Assembly: GCA_035531775.1 (NCBI GenBank)
Contig: DATKSG010000018.1
Span: 1 to 59,922 of the forward strand
Source of the DNA: DATKSG01 sp035531775
Lineage (GTDB): Bacteria > Actinomycetota > Acidimicrobiia > Acidimicrobiales > UBA8190
Length of the DNA: 59,922 nt
Reading direction: 5' to 3'
The position numbers and the translations under genes were made by a program. Below the pieces are notes generated by a model. The model made no database searches. It had not been told where the DNA came from and saw only the letters and a list, made by a program, of their open reading frames with translations. Shown here one piece after another: positions 50,192 through 57,749 of the stretch; within the stretch, counting starts at the first letter, position 1; the number at the start of each line of letters is the position of its first letter.

Positions 50192-51394
50192 TCAGCGGGT
50201 GACCACGACGCTCGAGCCGTGGCCGAACAGTCCCTGGTTGGCCGTGACGCCCACCGTGGCCCCCTCCACCTGGCGCCCGGTGGCTTGGCCGCGCAGCTGC
50301 CACACCAGCTCGCACACCTGGGCGATGGCCTGGGCCGGGATGGCCTCGCCGAAGCACGACAGCCCGCCGCTCGGGTTCACCGGGATGCGGCCCCCCACCG
50401 CCGTGTCGCCGTCGCGCAGCAGGCGCTCGGCTTCACCCTCCTTGCACAGCCCGATGTCCTCGTACCAGTCGAGTTCGAGTGCGGAGGACAGGTCGTAGAC
50501 CTCGGCCACGTCCACGTCCTCGGGCCCGATGCCGGCTTCTTCGTAGGCGCCCGTCGCGATCGACTGGCGGAAGCTCGGCCCCGGGCCGCCCACCGATCCC
50601 ACGGCCGAGTCGGTGGCGAAGTCCGGCATCTCGATCACCGTCTGGGGAAATCGCGGCGTCACGGTGGACACCCCGGCCACCGTCACCAGGTGGTCGCCGT
50701 GGCCGTGGCGTCGGGCGAAGTCGAGGCTCGTGAGCACCAGCGCCGCCCCGCCGTCGGAGGTGGCGCAGATCTCGAGCAGGCGCAGCGGGTCGGCCACCAT
50801 GGGCGAGGCCAGAACCTCTTGGGCGGTGACCTCCTTGCGGTAGCGGGCGTTGGGGTTCTCGAGCCCGTGGCGGGCGTTTTTCACCTTCACCGCGGCGAAG
50901 TCGTCCTCGGTGGCTCCGAACAGCTCCATGCGGCGCCGGGCGTATAGGGCGAAGTACGTGGGGTTGGTGGCGCCGAGGAGGTGGAAGCGCAGCCAGTCCG
51001 GGTCCTCCTTGCGCTCGCCCCCCACCGGGGCGAAGAAGCCCTTGGGAGTGGTGTCGGCCCCGACCACCAGGGCCACGTCGCACAGCCCGGCCAGGATCTG
51101 GGCCCGGGCCGAGGAGAGCGCGGCGGCTCCTGAGGCGCACGCCGCGTAGCAACTGGAGACCTGCGCCCCGCTCCACCCGAGGGCCTGGGCGAAGGTGGCC
51201 CCGGCCACGTAGCCGGGGTAGCCGTTGCGGATGGTGTCGGCGCCCGAGACGAACTGCACGTCGCGCCAGGCGATCCCGGCGTCGGCCAGGGCCCGGCGGC
51301 CCGCCTCCACGCCGTACTCGACGAAGTTGCGGCCCCACTTGCCCCACGGGTGCATGCCGGCGCCGAGCACGGCCACCCGGCGGTCGTCAGGCAC
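50192..51394 (-). CDS. SCP2-type thiolase (lipid-transfer-protein family)
   Basis: A 400-residue thiolase-fold protein of the SCP-x/Ltp group. Cys82 and Cys86 occur in SSCYAACASGAAAL at the active-site position, and the C-terminal part has INPSGG-type NPSGGLSCFGEAIPAQA instead of the usual GHPxG. The end reads GVTANQGLFGHGSSVVV. Such enzymes act as thiolases or aldolases and need a small OB-fold partner. That partner is encoded directly before it with an 8-base overlap, supporting a complex. Confidence 0.9.
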   Translation of the reverse strand: MPDDRRVAVLGAGMHPWGKWGRNFVEYGVEAGRRALADAGIAWRDVQFVSGADTIRNGYPGYVAGATFAQALGWSGAQVSSCYAACASGAAALSSARAQILAGLCDVALVVGADTTPKGFFAPVGGERKEDPDWLRFHLLGATNPTYFALYARRRMELFGATEDDFAAVKVKNARHGLENPNARYRKEVTAQEVLASPMVADPLRLLEICATSDGGAALVLTSLDFARRHGHGDHLVTVAGVSTVTPRFPQTVIEMPDFATDSAVGSVGGPGPSFRQSIATGAYEEAGIGPEDVDVAEVYDLSSALELDWYEDIGLCKEGEAERLLRDGDTAVGGRIPVNPSGGLSCFGEAIPAQAIAQVCELVWQLRGQATGRQVEGATVGVTANQGLFGHGSSVVVTR

Positions 51395-51869
51395 CGGACG
51401 CTCCCACCGGCTTCCACTTCCACACCAGGTACTCGTGGTCGTCGTCCTCGTACAAGGTGGAAATCACGAGCTCCACCTCGGTGCCGACGGCCAGGTCGCC
51501 CACCGACACCCCGGGCACGACCTGGCCCATGACCACCATCTTCTCGGCCGCCAGCTCGACGGCTGCGATGCAGAAGGGCTCATAGGGATCTGCCGCCACG
51601 TAGGGGGGCGGGGGCTGGTAGCGGGCGTCGGTGTAGGACCAGATGGTCCCGGTGCGGCTCAGGGGCACCTCGTCGAAGGCGTCGCTGTCACAGTCGGGGT
51701 TGCGACACAGAAAGGCCTGCTTGGGGAAGGCGAAGGTGCCGCACCCCTGGCACCGGCTCCCGAGGAGTGCCGGCTCGCCCTGGTCGGTGGTGAACCACCC
51801 GGGCACGGCCGGTACCTGCGCTTTGGTGGGGGCCACCGGGGGAGTGTAACGCCGCGTCAGATTTGCCAC
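51387..51869 (-). CDS. Zn-ribbon/OB-fold (DUF35) partner of the thiolase
   Basis: A 160-residue protein with an N-terminal zinc ribbon (SRCQGCGTFAFPKQAFLCRNPDC, four Cys) and an OB-fold domain (GTIWSYTDARYQPPPPY, FCIAAVELAAEKMVVMGQVV). This is the DUF35 pattern, seen in partners of SCP2-type thiolases and aldolases, where it forms part of the active complex. It is the first gene of the thiolase-crotonase-biotin run. The start is 46 bases from the stop of the F420-type gene. Confidence 0.88.
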   Translation of the reverse strand: MANLTRRYTPPVAPTKAQVPAVPGWFTTDQGEPALLGSRCQGCGTFAFPKQAFLCRNPDCDSDAFDEVPLSRTGTIWSYTDARYQPPPPYVAADPYEPFCIAAVELAAEKMVVMGQVVPGVSVGDLAVGTEVELVISTLYEDDDHEYLVWKWKPVGASGA

Positions 51870-51915
51870 CCGAGGCCGGCGCCGGCTGGACGCCCGAAGC
51901 CGGCAAACGACCCGA

Positions 51916-52392
51916 TCAGTCGGGATCCAGGTCGATCCGGATGGTGAGAACGCCCTCGGCGTGCATCCGGAACAGCGCTCCGTCCATGCGCCCGGCCAGG
52001 CCGTGCACGGCGTCGATACCGCGGCGCCGGGCCAGGCCGTCGTCGTCGGCCACGATCTGGGCCGTACCGTTGTGCCAGTGCCGCCCCACCTTCACCCGGA
52101 CCCGGGGGTCGGCCAGGATGTTGCGCACGTAGTCGCAGCGCTCGCCGCGCTCGGCCACCAGCCAGAACACCCGGCCGACGAGGCCGTTGCCGACCGGGGT
52201 CCAGCGGGGCCGCCCGCTGCGACGGCCGGTGGTCTCGAGCAGGGCGAAGACCCGGGGCGCGATCCCGAGGCGGAGGGCGCTGCGCATCAGGGGGCTGGTG
52301 ACCCGCCGCTCGATGACCCGGACGGCGCGGCGTGCCCAGGGGTCCAGGTCCCGCTGACGGTCGTTCGCCTGGTCGCGCTCCTGGTGCGTCAC
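51916..52392 (-). CDS. Deazaflavin (F420)-dependent nitroreductase-type oxidoreductase
   Basis: A 158-residue split-barrel protein of the Ddn family. The motif FALLETTGRRSGRPRWTPVG is near residue 50-69. It is followed by VFWLVAERGERCDYVRNILADPRVRVKVGRHWHNGTAQIV, typical of actinobacterial F420-binding enzymes. The cofactor is inferred from the family; F420 genes are not in the window. The GTG start overlaps the stop of the small membrane-protein gene upstream (GTGA). Confidence 0.87.
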   Translation of the reverse strand: MTHQERDQANDRQRDLDPWARRAVRVIERRVTSPLMRSALRLGIAPRVFALLETTGRRSGRPRWTPVGNGLVGRVFWLVAERGERCDYVRNILADPRVRVKVGRHWHNGTAQIVADDDGLARRRGIDAVHGLAGRMDGALFRMHAEGVLTIRIDLDPD

Positions 52393-52598
52393 AGGCTGGC
52401 CGCCACCACGGCGATCACGACCAGGGCGGCCACCACCAGGGCCACCACCCGTCGGCGGCGCTGGCGGCGCTCGAGCTCGGCCACCAAGGCCTCGTCGTCG
52501 TAGCCGCCGTTGGCGCTGTAGCTCGGCAGGTCCTCGCCCCAGTCCCAGAAATCAGGGTCGTTGGGGTCACGAGGGGCCGGGCCCACCGGTGTCGGCAC
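52389..52598 (-). CDS. Small C-terminally anchored membrane protein
   Basis: A 69-residue protein. It has an acidic, aromatic N-terminal part (DPNDPDFWDWGEDLPSYSANG), a short charged helix (ALVAELERRQRRRR) and a C-terminal helix (VVALVVAALVVIAVVAASL). The Arg cluster before the helix puts the N-terminal part in the cytoplasm. I do not know the family. It shares a 4-base overlap with the F420-type gene and lies upstream of tRNA-Arg on the opposite strand. Confidence 0.65.
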   Translation of the reverse strand: MPTPVGPAPRDPNDPDFWDWGEDLPSYSANGGYDDEALVAELERRQRRRRVVALVVAALVVIAVVAASL

Positions 52599-52674
52599 GG
52601 GGCTCAGCCTACGGTGAAGCCCCAGCAGCGGCCGAGTAGGGTGGTCGGCCGACCGTGGCCTGCGCTACGGCCGT

Positions 52675-52748
52675 GCGCTTGTAGCTCAATTGGATAGAGC
52701 ATCTGACTACGGATCAGAAGGTTGGGGGTTCGAGTCCCTCCAAGCGCG
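52675..52748 (+). tRNA. tRNA-Arg (ACG)
   Basis: The acceptor stem GCGCTTG/CAAGCGC pairs fully. The anticodon stem TCTGA/TCAGA holds loop CTACGGA, giving ACG (read as ICG after editing). The T arm is GGGGGTTCGAGTCCCTC, with discriminator G and no encoded CCA. Its 3' end faces the probable island whose far end has a degraded copy of a tRNA 3' half. Confidence 0.95.
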
Positions 52749-53014
52749 CTTCTCGCAGGTCGGTTCGTGGCCGGCGCCACTCTCTGGCGCAGCGATCCCC
52801 AGCTCCGGGGCCCGGCGTCTGGAACGTGACCAGGAAACGTTCTGAACTCCGACCCCTACGCCGCTGAGGCCCCCCTGGGTGCCCGGAGTCTTAGATGCCG
52901 GCCCTGACCTCCGCCGTCCATTTCAGATGGGCATCCGTCGAACAAGCTCGGGTCTGGTGCGCGTCTGGTTGACATCTCTCTCGAGACGATTGTCCTCTCG
53001 GGAAGGATGGAGCC

Positions 53015-53122
53015 ATGCCCAAGCGGTTCCCGGCGGAGTTCAAGCGGGACGTGGTCGCTGTTGCCCGGCGGCGCACCGTGCCCCTTGACGAGGCCAGGGC
53101 ATATGGAATGACAAGGATGTAA
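53015..53122 (+). pseudogene. IS3-family OrfA N-terminal fragment
   Basis: A 35-residue frame reads MPKRFPAEFKRDVVAVARRR, the usual start of IS3-type OrfA (a Tc5/HTH-like protein), then meets a stop after GMTRM. The rest of the helix-turn-helix and all of OrfB are gone. A GGAAGGA site precedes the ATG. It is a dead remnant just inside the left end of the putative island, some 46 kb from the C-terminal IS3 scrap at 7.0-7.3 kb. Confidence 0.75.
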
Positions 53123-53277
53123 TCGACACACCCTGGTCGCACACTGTCTCCCGTAGTCGGATCGGGGTCAGCTCTGAGGGCGGGACCCCCGTAACGGAGC
53201 GGAGCGCTCACATGGGCTGTCGGGCGAGGAACAGATCAGGGAGTAGGCAAGGATGCGAGGGATTGGCCTCGCCTGGG

Positions 53278-53733
53278 ATGCGGACGCTGCACCTGGTGGA
53301 CGTCGAGAACCTCTGTGGGTGTCCGCAACCGTCCGAATCGCTGGTTCGGGCAACGCTGGAGCGCTACCGCCGCAGCATGGGCGTACGCGATGTTGACCAC
53401 GCTGTAGTGGCCGCCGCTAGCCGAACCGCCTTCTTCGTCGGCCTCGCATGGCCGGGGGCGCGAGTCCGGGTAGGCCGTGGTCCCGACGGCGCTGACCGGG
53501 CGATCCTCGACTCAACCGATGTCCGCCATATCGCGAAGTCGTACTCGTGGGTCGTGATCGCCAGTGGCGACCACATCTTCGCTCCGCTCGTGAAGTCGCT
53601 GCAGGGGCCGGGCTTGGACGTGGAGGTGGTGGCTCCGACCCGGGGAATCGCCCAGGACCTGCGTCGCGCAGCGGCCCCGTTGCGCCATTTTGACGTCCTG
53701 TACGACGCCGAAACCCTCGGGCTCGCCAGCTGA
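53278..53733 (+). CDS. NYN-domain (PIN-like) putative ribonuclease
   Basis: A 151-residue protein with the NYN pattern of PIN-like nucleases. The first acidic residue is in LHLVDVENLC (Asp8), the next site in GADRAILDS, and a third in VVIASGDHIFAPLVKSLQ, followed by a strand VEVVAP. These Asp residues would hold Mg2+ and cleave RNA. The ATG at 53278 is taken because the longer frame adds a Cys/Arg-rich stretch unlike the family. Its partner or target is unknown. It sits in the island, next to an exported HNH-like gene. Confidence 0.8.
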   Translation: MRTLHLVDVENLCGCPQPSESLVRATLERYRRSMGVRDVDHAVVAAASRTAFFVGLAWPGARVRVGRGPDGADRAILDSTDVRHIAKSYSWVVIASGDHIFAPLVKSLQGPGLDVEVVAPTRGIAQDLRRAAAPLRHFDVLYDAETLGLAS

Positions 53734-53835
53734 TTCTCCACTAGTACGGACGACAGATCTCCATCGACGCCAATGCAGTGAAGGGTGTAGTCATGTCAGA
53801 TGCCAGGGCCGTTCGCCAGTGAGCAAGAGGAACCA

Positions 53836-54858
53836 GTGAAGTCCATCTTCAAGAAACGGTGGGTGTGGCTGGCGTGTGGCGCCGTAGCCCTTCTGGTCGT
53901 CGCTGGAATTGCCGGCGGGAAGAGCGCCCCGCACGCACGGACCGCAAGCGGCAGTCAAGACACCGCCACGGGAGCTACCCCGCCGACAACTCAAGCACCG
54001 CCGGTGTCCTCGCCCAGCGTTCCGGCCGCGTCGCCACCCACCACTGTGAGCGCCGCTCCCGCAACCTCGTCAGGCCTTCAATACGGGCCTGGGCCTCAAG
54101 CGACCTATACCGTCCAATCACAGCCTCCTCCCGGATCTTGCCATTACACCTACGACGGGAGCGATCCGCTTCCCGACCCCCACTGCACGCCGGGGGCGCT
54201 CAACCCGCAAGTGACACAGAGCACCATCGGTTCGACCATTTGCAGGTCCGGTTACACGTCGTCCATTCGGCCGCCGGAGAGCATCACCGAACCAGAGAAG
54301 CAGCAGTCGGCCAGCTCCTATGGCTATAAAGGGTCCTTCTCGACGGGTGAGTACGACCACCTGGTACCGCTGGAACTGGGCGGGGATCCCAACGATGCCG
54401 CCAACCTCTGGGTCGAGCCGAATGACAATCCGAACGCCACCTCGACGTCGAATTCCAAGGACGTGCTCGAGAACCGGCTCAACAGCCTCGTGTGCTCCGG
54501 ACAACTCTCCCTTGGCGCGGCACAGGCCGCCATCGCGTCCAACTGGGCGACCGCGTACCGGACGTATGTAGGAAGTCAATCTTCCTCTGCGCCCCCCTCG
54601 AGCACCTCCCCGCCGCCCTCCGGCGGGGACTCTTGCACGGCGAGCGCGGCCCCGGCCAATGACGGCTACAGCGGCGACTACTACGTCACGATCAACTCGA
54701 ATCAACCGAACCAAAAAGCAACAGCGAGCGACGCTGGGGACAGTTGGAGCGCTTCCACGAACTCGTCCGGTTACGTCCGAATCCTCCTCTACCACACGTC
54801 ATCTGGCGAACAGATCAACGTGACCGTGGGCTCGGCATCGTGCTCGACGACCGCGTAG
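53836..54858 (+). CDS. Exported protein with an HNH-like domain
   Basis: A 340-residue protein from a GTG with AAGAGG before it. A basic start and a helix (WVWLACGAVALLVVAGIAGG) act as signal or anchor. A Thr/Pro/Ser/Ala linker follows to about residue 85. The domain at about 110-260 includes a conserved-looking YDHLVPLELGGDPNDAANLW with an N-terminal His pair pattern like an HNH nuclease core, and EPNDNPNATS after it. A Ser/Pro spacer and a C-terminal small beta domain with two Cys (SCTASAAPAND, VGSASCSTT) end the protein. The nuclease activity is inferred, and the last domain is not recognised. Confidence 0.72.
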   Translation: MKSIFKKRWVWLACGAVALLVVAGIAGGKSAPHARTASGSQDTATGATPPTTQAPPVSSPSVPAASPPTTVSAAPATSSGLQYGPGPQATYTVQSQPPPGSCHYTYDGSDPLPDPHCTPGALNPQVTQSTIGSTICRSGYTSSIRPPESITEPEKQQSASSYGYKGSFSTGEYDHLVPLELGGDPNDAANLWVEPNDNPNATSTSNSKDVLENRLNSLVCSGQLSLGAAQAAIASNWATAYRTYVGSQSSSAPPSSTSPPPSGGDSCTASAAPANDGYSGDYYVTINSNQPNQKATASDAGDSWSASTNSSGYVRILLYHTSSGEQINVTVGSASCSTTA

Positions 54859-54892
54859 TGACAGCGGAGTTGAGCCGAGATGCGGGCTGAGG

Positions 54893-55117
54893 GTGGTGAC
54901 GAGTGAAGCGGCGTACGACGATCAGGAAGCTTCCCGACGGCTCGACGGAGATCGTGACCACCAGTCAGAGCTGTTTCACGAGTTACTGGAATTCGTCAGA
55001 CGACCGGAACCGACGAACTACGCCAAGTCGCTCAAGCAGCTCGGTTCACTGCTCTATCTCCTGGGTGCCGATGTCGAAGTGGCGGTGAAGAACCGGGGGA
55101 GACGCCGGGCCAGTTGA
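54893..55117 (+). CDS. Doubtful small ORF
   Basis: Two overlapping frames lie here. One (74 residues, GTG 54893) ends in a plausible helix (YAKSLKQLGSLLYLLGADVEVAV). The other (from GTG 54903) begins RRTTIRKLPDGSTEIVTT, which looks like a real N-terminus, then turns into a Ser/Arg-rich string. A frameshift between them would join the two convincing halves, so this may be a small gene broken by an indel. I do not recognise it. Confidence 0.3.
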   Translation: MVTSEAAYDDQEASRRLDGDRDHQSELFHELLEFVRRPEPTNYAKSLKQLGSLLYLLGADVEVAVKNRGRRRAS

Positions 55118-55224
55118 CGAGCTCCTGAGCCAAGGTCGGGCCGGTGCCTGCAAGCGGCTTCCATCGCCTAGGCCGGCCGAACCCCCGAGGGGCACATCCG
55201 GCGACGGGTCCAAGCCCTGGACAT

Positions 55225-55262
55225 CTTGCGATTCTTGCGATTCTTTCGAATTCTGGTAACCT
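55225..55262 (+). promoter_or_regulatory. Direct repeats and promoter-like elements before the HTH-PIN pair
   Basis: cttgcgatt occurs twice in tandem (55225-55233 and 55234-55242), followed by the similar ctttcgaatt (55243-55252). A TTGCGA and a TAACCT 16 bases later could serve as -35 and -10. Placement 30-60 bases before the antitoxin gene fits an autoregulatory operator. Confidence 0.5.
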
Positions 55263-55289
55263 GACGGGTACCCGAGGCCGGAGGTGACG

Positions 55290-55778
55290 ATGAGTGCAGC
55301 TCGTGAAGAGACCGTGCTCCCGCCGAAGAACGCCGAGATCCTGTCCGCAATCGAGCACCTGCTCAGTTCCGGCAAGGAACCGTTGCGGCTCATGGCTGCC
55401 GACGGCAGCGACGCCGTCCTTCCCGAGGAACTCCGACACGTCCTGACCACAGTCGTCTCCTCGATGCACCGCGGTCAGGCTGTGACCCTCGCTCCCCGGG
55501 CGATGCGGCTTACGACTCAGCAAGCCGCCGAACTGCTCGGAGTCAGCCGACCGACCCTCGTCAAGTTGCTCGAAGAGGGTCGCATTCCCTACGAGACCCC
55601 GAACCGGCATCGGCGGATCAGGCTCATCGACCTGCTCACGTTCCAGCAGGCTCGGCGAGTCGAGCGCCGAGAGTCCCTCACCGAGATGACCCGGGAGGCT
55701 CAGGATCTCGGGACCTACGAGGGAACGTCCGAGGACTACGAAGCGGCCTTGGCTGAGGCTCGGCAGAAACTGGCGTAA
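55290..55778 (+). CDS. Excisionase-type HTH antitoxin
   Basis: A 162-residue protein; ATG 55290 is 5 bases after GGAGG. The N-terminal half is of unknown fold. From about residue 75 it has a winged-HTH excisionase domain (LTTQQAAELLGVSRPTLVKLLEEGRIPYE, then RRIRLIDLLTF). The C-terminal acidic segment (DYEAALAEARQKL) probably clasps the toxin. The PIN gene starts 7 bases after the stop. This gene pair with HTH first is a known arrangement of type II modules with PIN toxins. Confidence 0.85.
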   Translation: MSAAREETVLPPKNAEILSAIEHLLSSGKEPLRLMAADGSDAVLPEELRHVLTTVVSSMHRGQAVTLAPRAMRLTTQQAAELLGVSRPTLVKLLEEGRIPYETPNRHRRIRLIDLLTFQQARRVERRESLTEMTREAQDLGTYEGTSEDYEAALAEARQKLA

Positions 55779-55785
55779 CCCCGCC

Positions 55786-56352
55786 GTGTACTCAGTTCTC
55801 CTCGATGCCTGTGTGCTCGTTCCCAACGCGCTGTGCGACACCCTTATCCGGCTTGCAGAGCGGGGCTTCTACCGGCCGCTGTGGTCGGAGCGGATACTCG
55901 ACGAAACCGCATGGGCAGTCCGAACGGTGCACCCCGAGCTCGACCCTCTCCGCGTTCGTCGCCGGCTCGACGCCATGAACGCGACGTTCGAAGACGCCCT
56001 CGTCGAGGGGTGGGAACAAGTGTCCGCCGGCCTCGATCTTCCAGACGACAACGATCGGCACGTCCTGGCAGCCGCGGTCAGGGGAGGCGCGCAGGTCATC
56101 GTGACGTTCAACGTCAAGGACTTTCCCGAAGATCGACTCCTCCCGACAGGAGTCGGGGTCGAGCATCCCGACGAGTTCCTCCTCGATCAGCTCGATCTCC
56201 TGCCTGGAGTTGCATACCAAGTGCTCACGGAGCAGGCCCGAGACCTTCGAAACCCGCCCAGCGATCTCGACGGGGTCCTGAACCGCCTGGAGCGCTGTGG
56301 TGTTCCGCGGTTCGCCGATGCGGTTCGATTGCTCGAGCCCGGCGACCCATGA
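55786..56352 (+). CDS. PIN-domain toxin (putative ribonuclease)
   Basis: A 188-residue PIN protein from a GTG. The first acidic residue is Asp7 in SVLLDACVLVPN, followed by the conserved ERILDETAWAV, then LPDDNDRHVLAAAVRGGAQVIVTFNVKDFP with the third and fourth acidic residues. These should form the Mg2+ site of an RNA-cleaving toxin. It extends about 50 residues beyond the usual PIN core. The HTH protein encoded just before is its probable antitoxin. Confidence 0.88.
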   Translation: MYSVLLDACVLVPNALCDTLIRLAERGFYRPLWSERILDETAWAVRTVHPELDPLRVRRRLDAMNATFEDALVEGWEQVSAGLDLPDDNDRHVLAAAVRGGAQVIVTFNVKDFPEDRLLPTGVGVEHPDEFLLDQLDLLPGVAYQVLTEQARDLRNPPSDLDGVLNRLERCGVPRFADAVRLLEPGDP

Positions 56353-56422
56353 CCACAGGTAGCTTCGGCAAACACACACCACTCCGGAGCTCCAACTGAC
56401 CGCCAAGCCCGGACCCCATCAC

Positions 56423-57616
56423 ATGGACCCGTTGCGTGCGGCGATCGACAGCGGGCTCAGCACCAGGCGCTTCCTCGGCTACTACGAGAGCAGGGAGTGG
56501 GCGATCCAGGCGGCGCCCGTCGTCGAGGCGGTCCGGAACGCGGTGGCGTCGTCTCCCTCGGCGGATCTGGTGCTGCTGATCGAGCGGGCGATCGGGCGCG
56601 TGGTGAAGGTGATACTCCAGGCCGATGATTCCGACGGCATGATCGGTGACCTCGCCGGCCAGCTGCTCGACCTGCACGCGCAGGCGTGCGACGCCGGTGT
56701 CGCCGATCCGGTGAAGCTGGCGCGCTGGATGATTCGCTTCTGCTTCGATGACCAGGACTTCTTCGAAGTCGACCCCTTCCGCTACGCCTCCGCACTCGGA
56801 GAGCTCGGACTGGCGGCTTATCGCCGGGAGGTCCGCCAACGCCGCCATGCGGGAGACGACTCGTTCGCCGCCAAGTACGCCACCGAGCGACTGGCCGTCC
56901 TCGACGGCGACGTCGACGCGATCGTCGTCCTCCTCGGCGGTGATTTCGACCGTCCCTATGACTTCATCCGGGTGGCAGAGGCCATGGAGGAGCTCGGTCG
57001 GGACGACGACGTCCTTCGCTGGGCCGGGCGCGGGATCGGCGAGACGAGCGGCTGGCAATTGGCCCAACTCTACGATCTTGCCGCCGCGGTCCACGGCCGG
57101 CGAGGAGATCATCAGGTGCTCCTCCAACTGCGACGCGATCAGCACCACCGTATGCCGTCGGTGACCTCCTACAACCTCCTGCGGCAGGCGGCCGACGGAG
57201 TCGGTGTCTGGCAATCGGAACGCGAAGCGGCCAGGGCGGTGCTGGCCGACCACGATCTCGGCGGGTTGGTGGACGTGCTCCTGGCCGACAAGGAGCCCGA
57301 CACCGCCTGGGAGGTGGCGACAGCCGACACCGCCTGGGACGCCGGTGAACGGCGCTGGATGCGCCTGGCCGAGGCCCGAGAAGCCAACCATCCGGGGGAC
57401 GCGCTGGAGGTCTACCTCGGGCTGGCAGACCGCGAACTCGAGACCACGGGTCGAGCGGCGTACACGCGGGCGACAAGAATCCTCAAGCGCGCTGTCCGTG
57501 TCGCGGCCAGCGCCGACCGAACGGCCGAATTCACCGACCATATGCAGATGCTGCGAGACCGGCATCGGCGACGCCCCACGTTGATCGCCATGCTCGACAA
57601 GGCGGGGCTGGGCTGA
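56423..57616 (+). CDS. Protein matching the C-terminal half of SWIM zinc-finger family proteins
   Basis: A 397-residue alpha-helical protein. The start reads DPLRAAIDSGLSTRRFLGYYESREWA and continues with LVLLIERAIGRVVKVILQADDSDGMIGDLAGQLLDLHAQACDAGVADPVKLARWM, then FDDQDFFEVDPFRYASALGE. This is a pattern I associate with the region after the SWIM finger in actinobacterial proteins. No CxCx...CxH SWIM motif is present here, so the gene is either a stand-alone version or a 5' truncation. It would be a helical-repeat scaffold; function is unknown. Confidence 0.62.
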   Translation: MDPLRAAIDSGLSTRRFLGYYESREWAIQAAPVVEAVRNAVASSPSADLVLLIERAIGRVVKVILQADDSDGMIGDLAGQLLDLHAQACDAGVADPVKLARWMIRFCFDDQDFFEVDPFRYASALGELGLAAYRREVRQRRHAGDDSFAAKYATERLAVLDGDVDAIVVLLGGDFDRPYDFIRVAEAMEELGRDDDVLRWAGRGIGETSGWQLAQLYDLAAAVHGRRGDHQVLLQLRRDQHHRMPSVTSYNLLRQAADGVGVWQSEREAARAVLADHDLGGLVDVLLADKEPDTAWEVATADTAWDAGERRWMRLAEAREANHPGDALEVYLGLADRELETTGRAAYTRATRILKRAVRVAASADRTAEFTDHMQMLRDRHRRRPTLIAMLDKAGLG

Positions 57617-57749
57617 GGGTCGGATCATCGGATGGCCGGCCACGGTCCCAGCGGTACCGACGGCAAAGCACCCGGACACAAGGGGGGCTGGCTACGATTC
57701 GACCCCTCGGCACGCCAAAGCGTTGGGGTGCCCCGAGCTAAACAAATCA

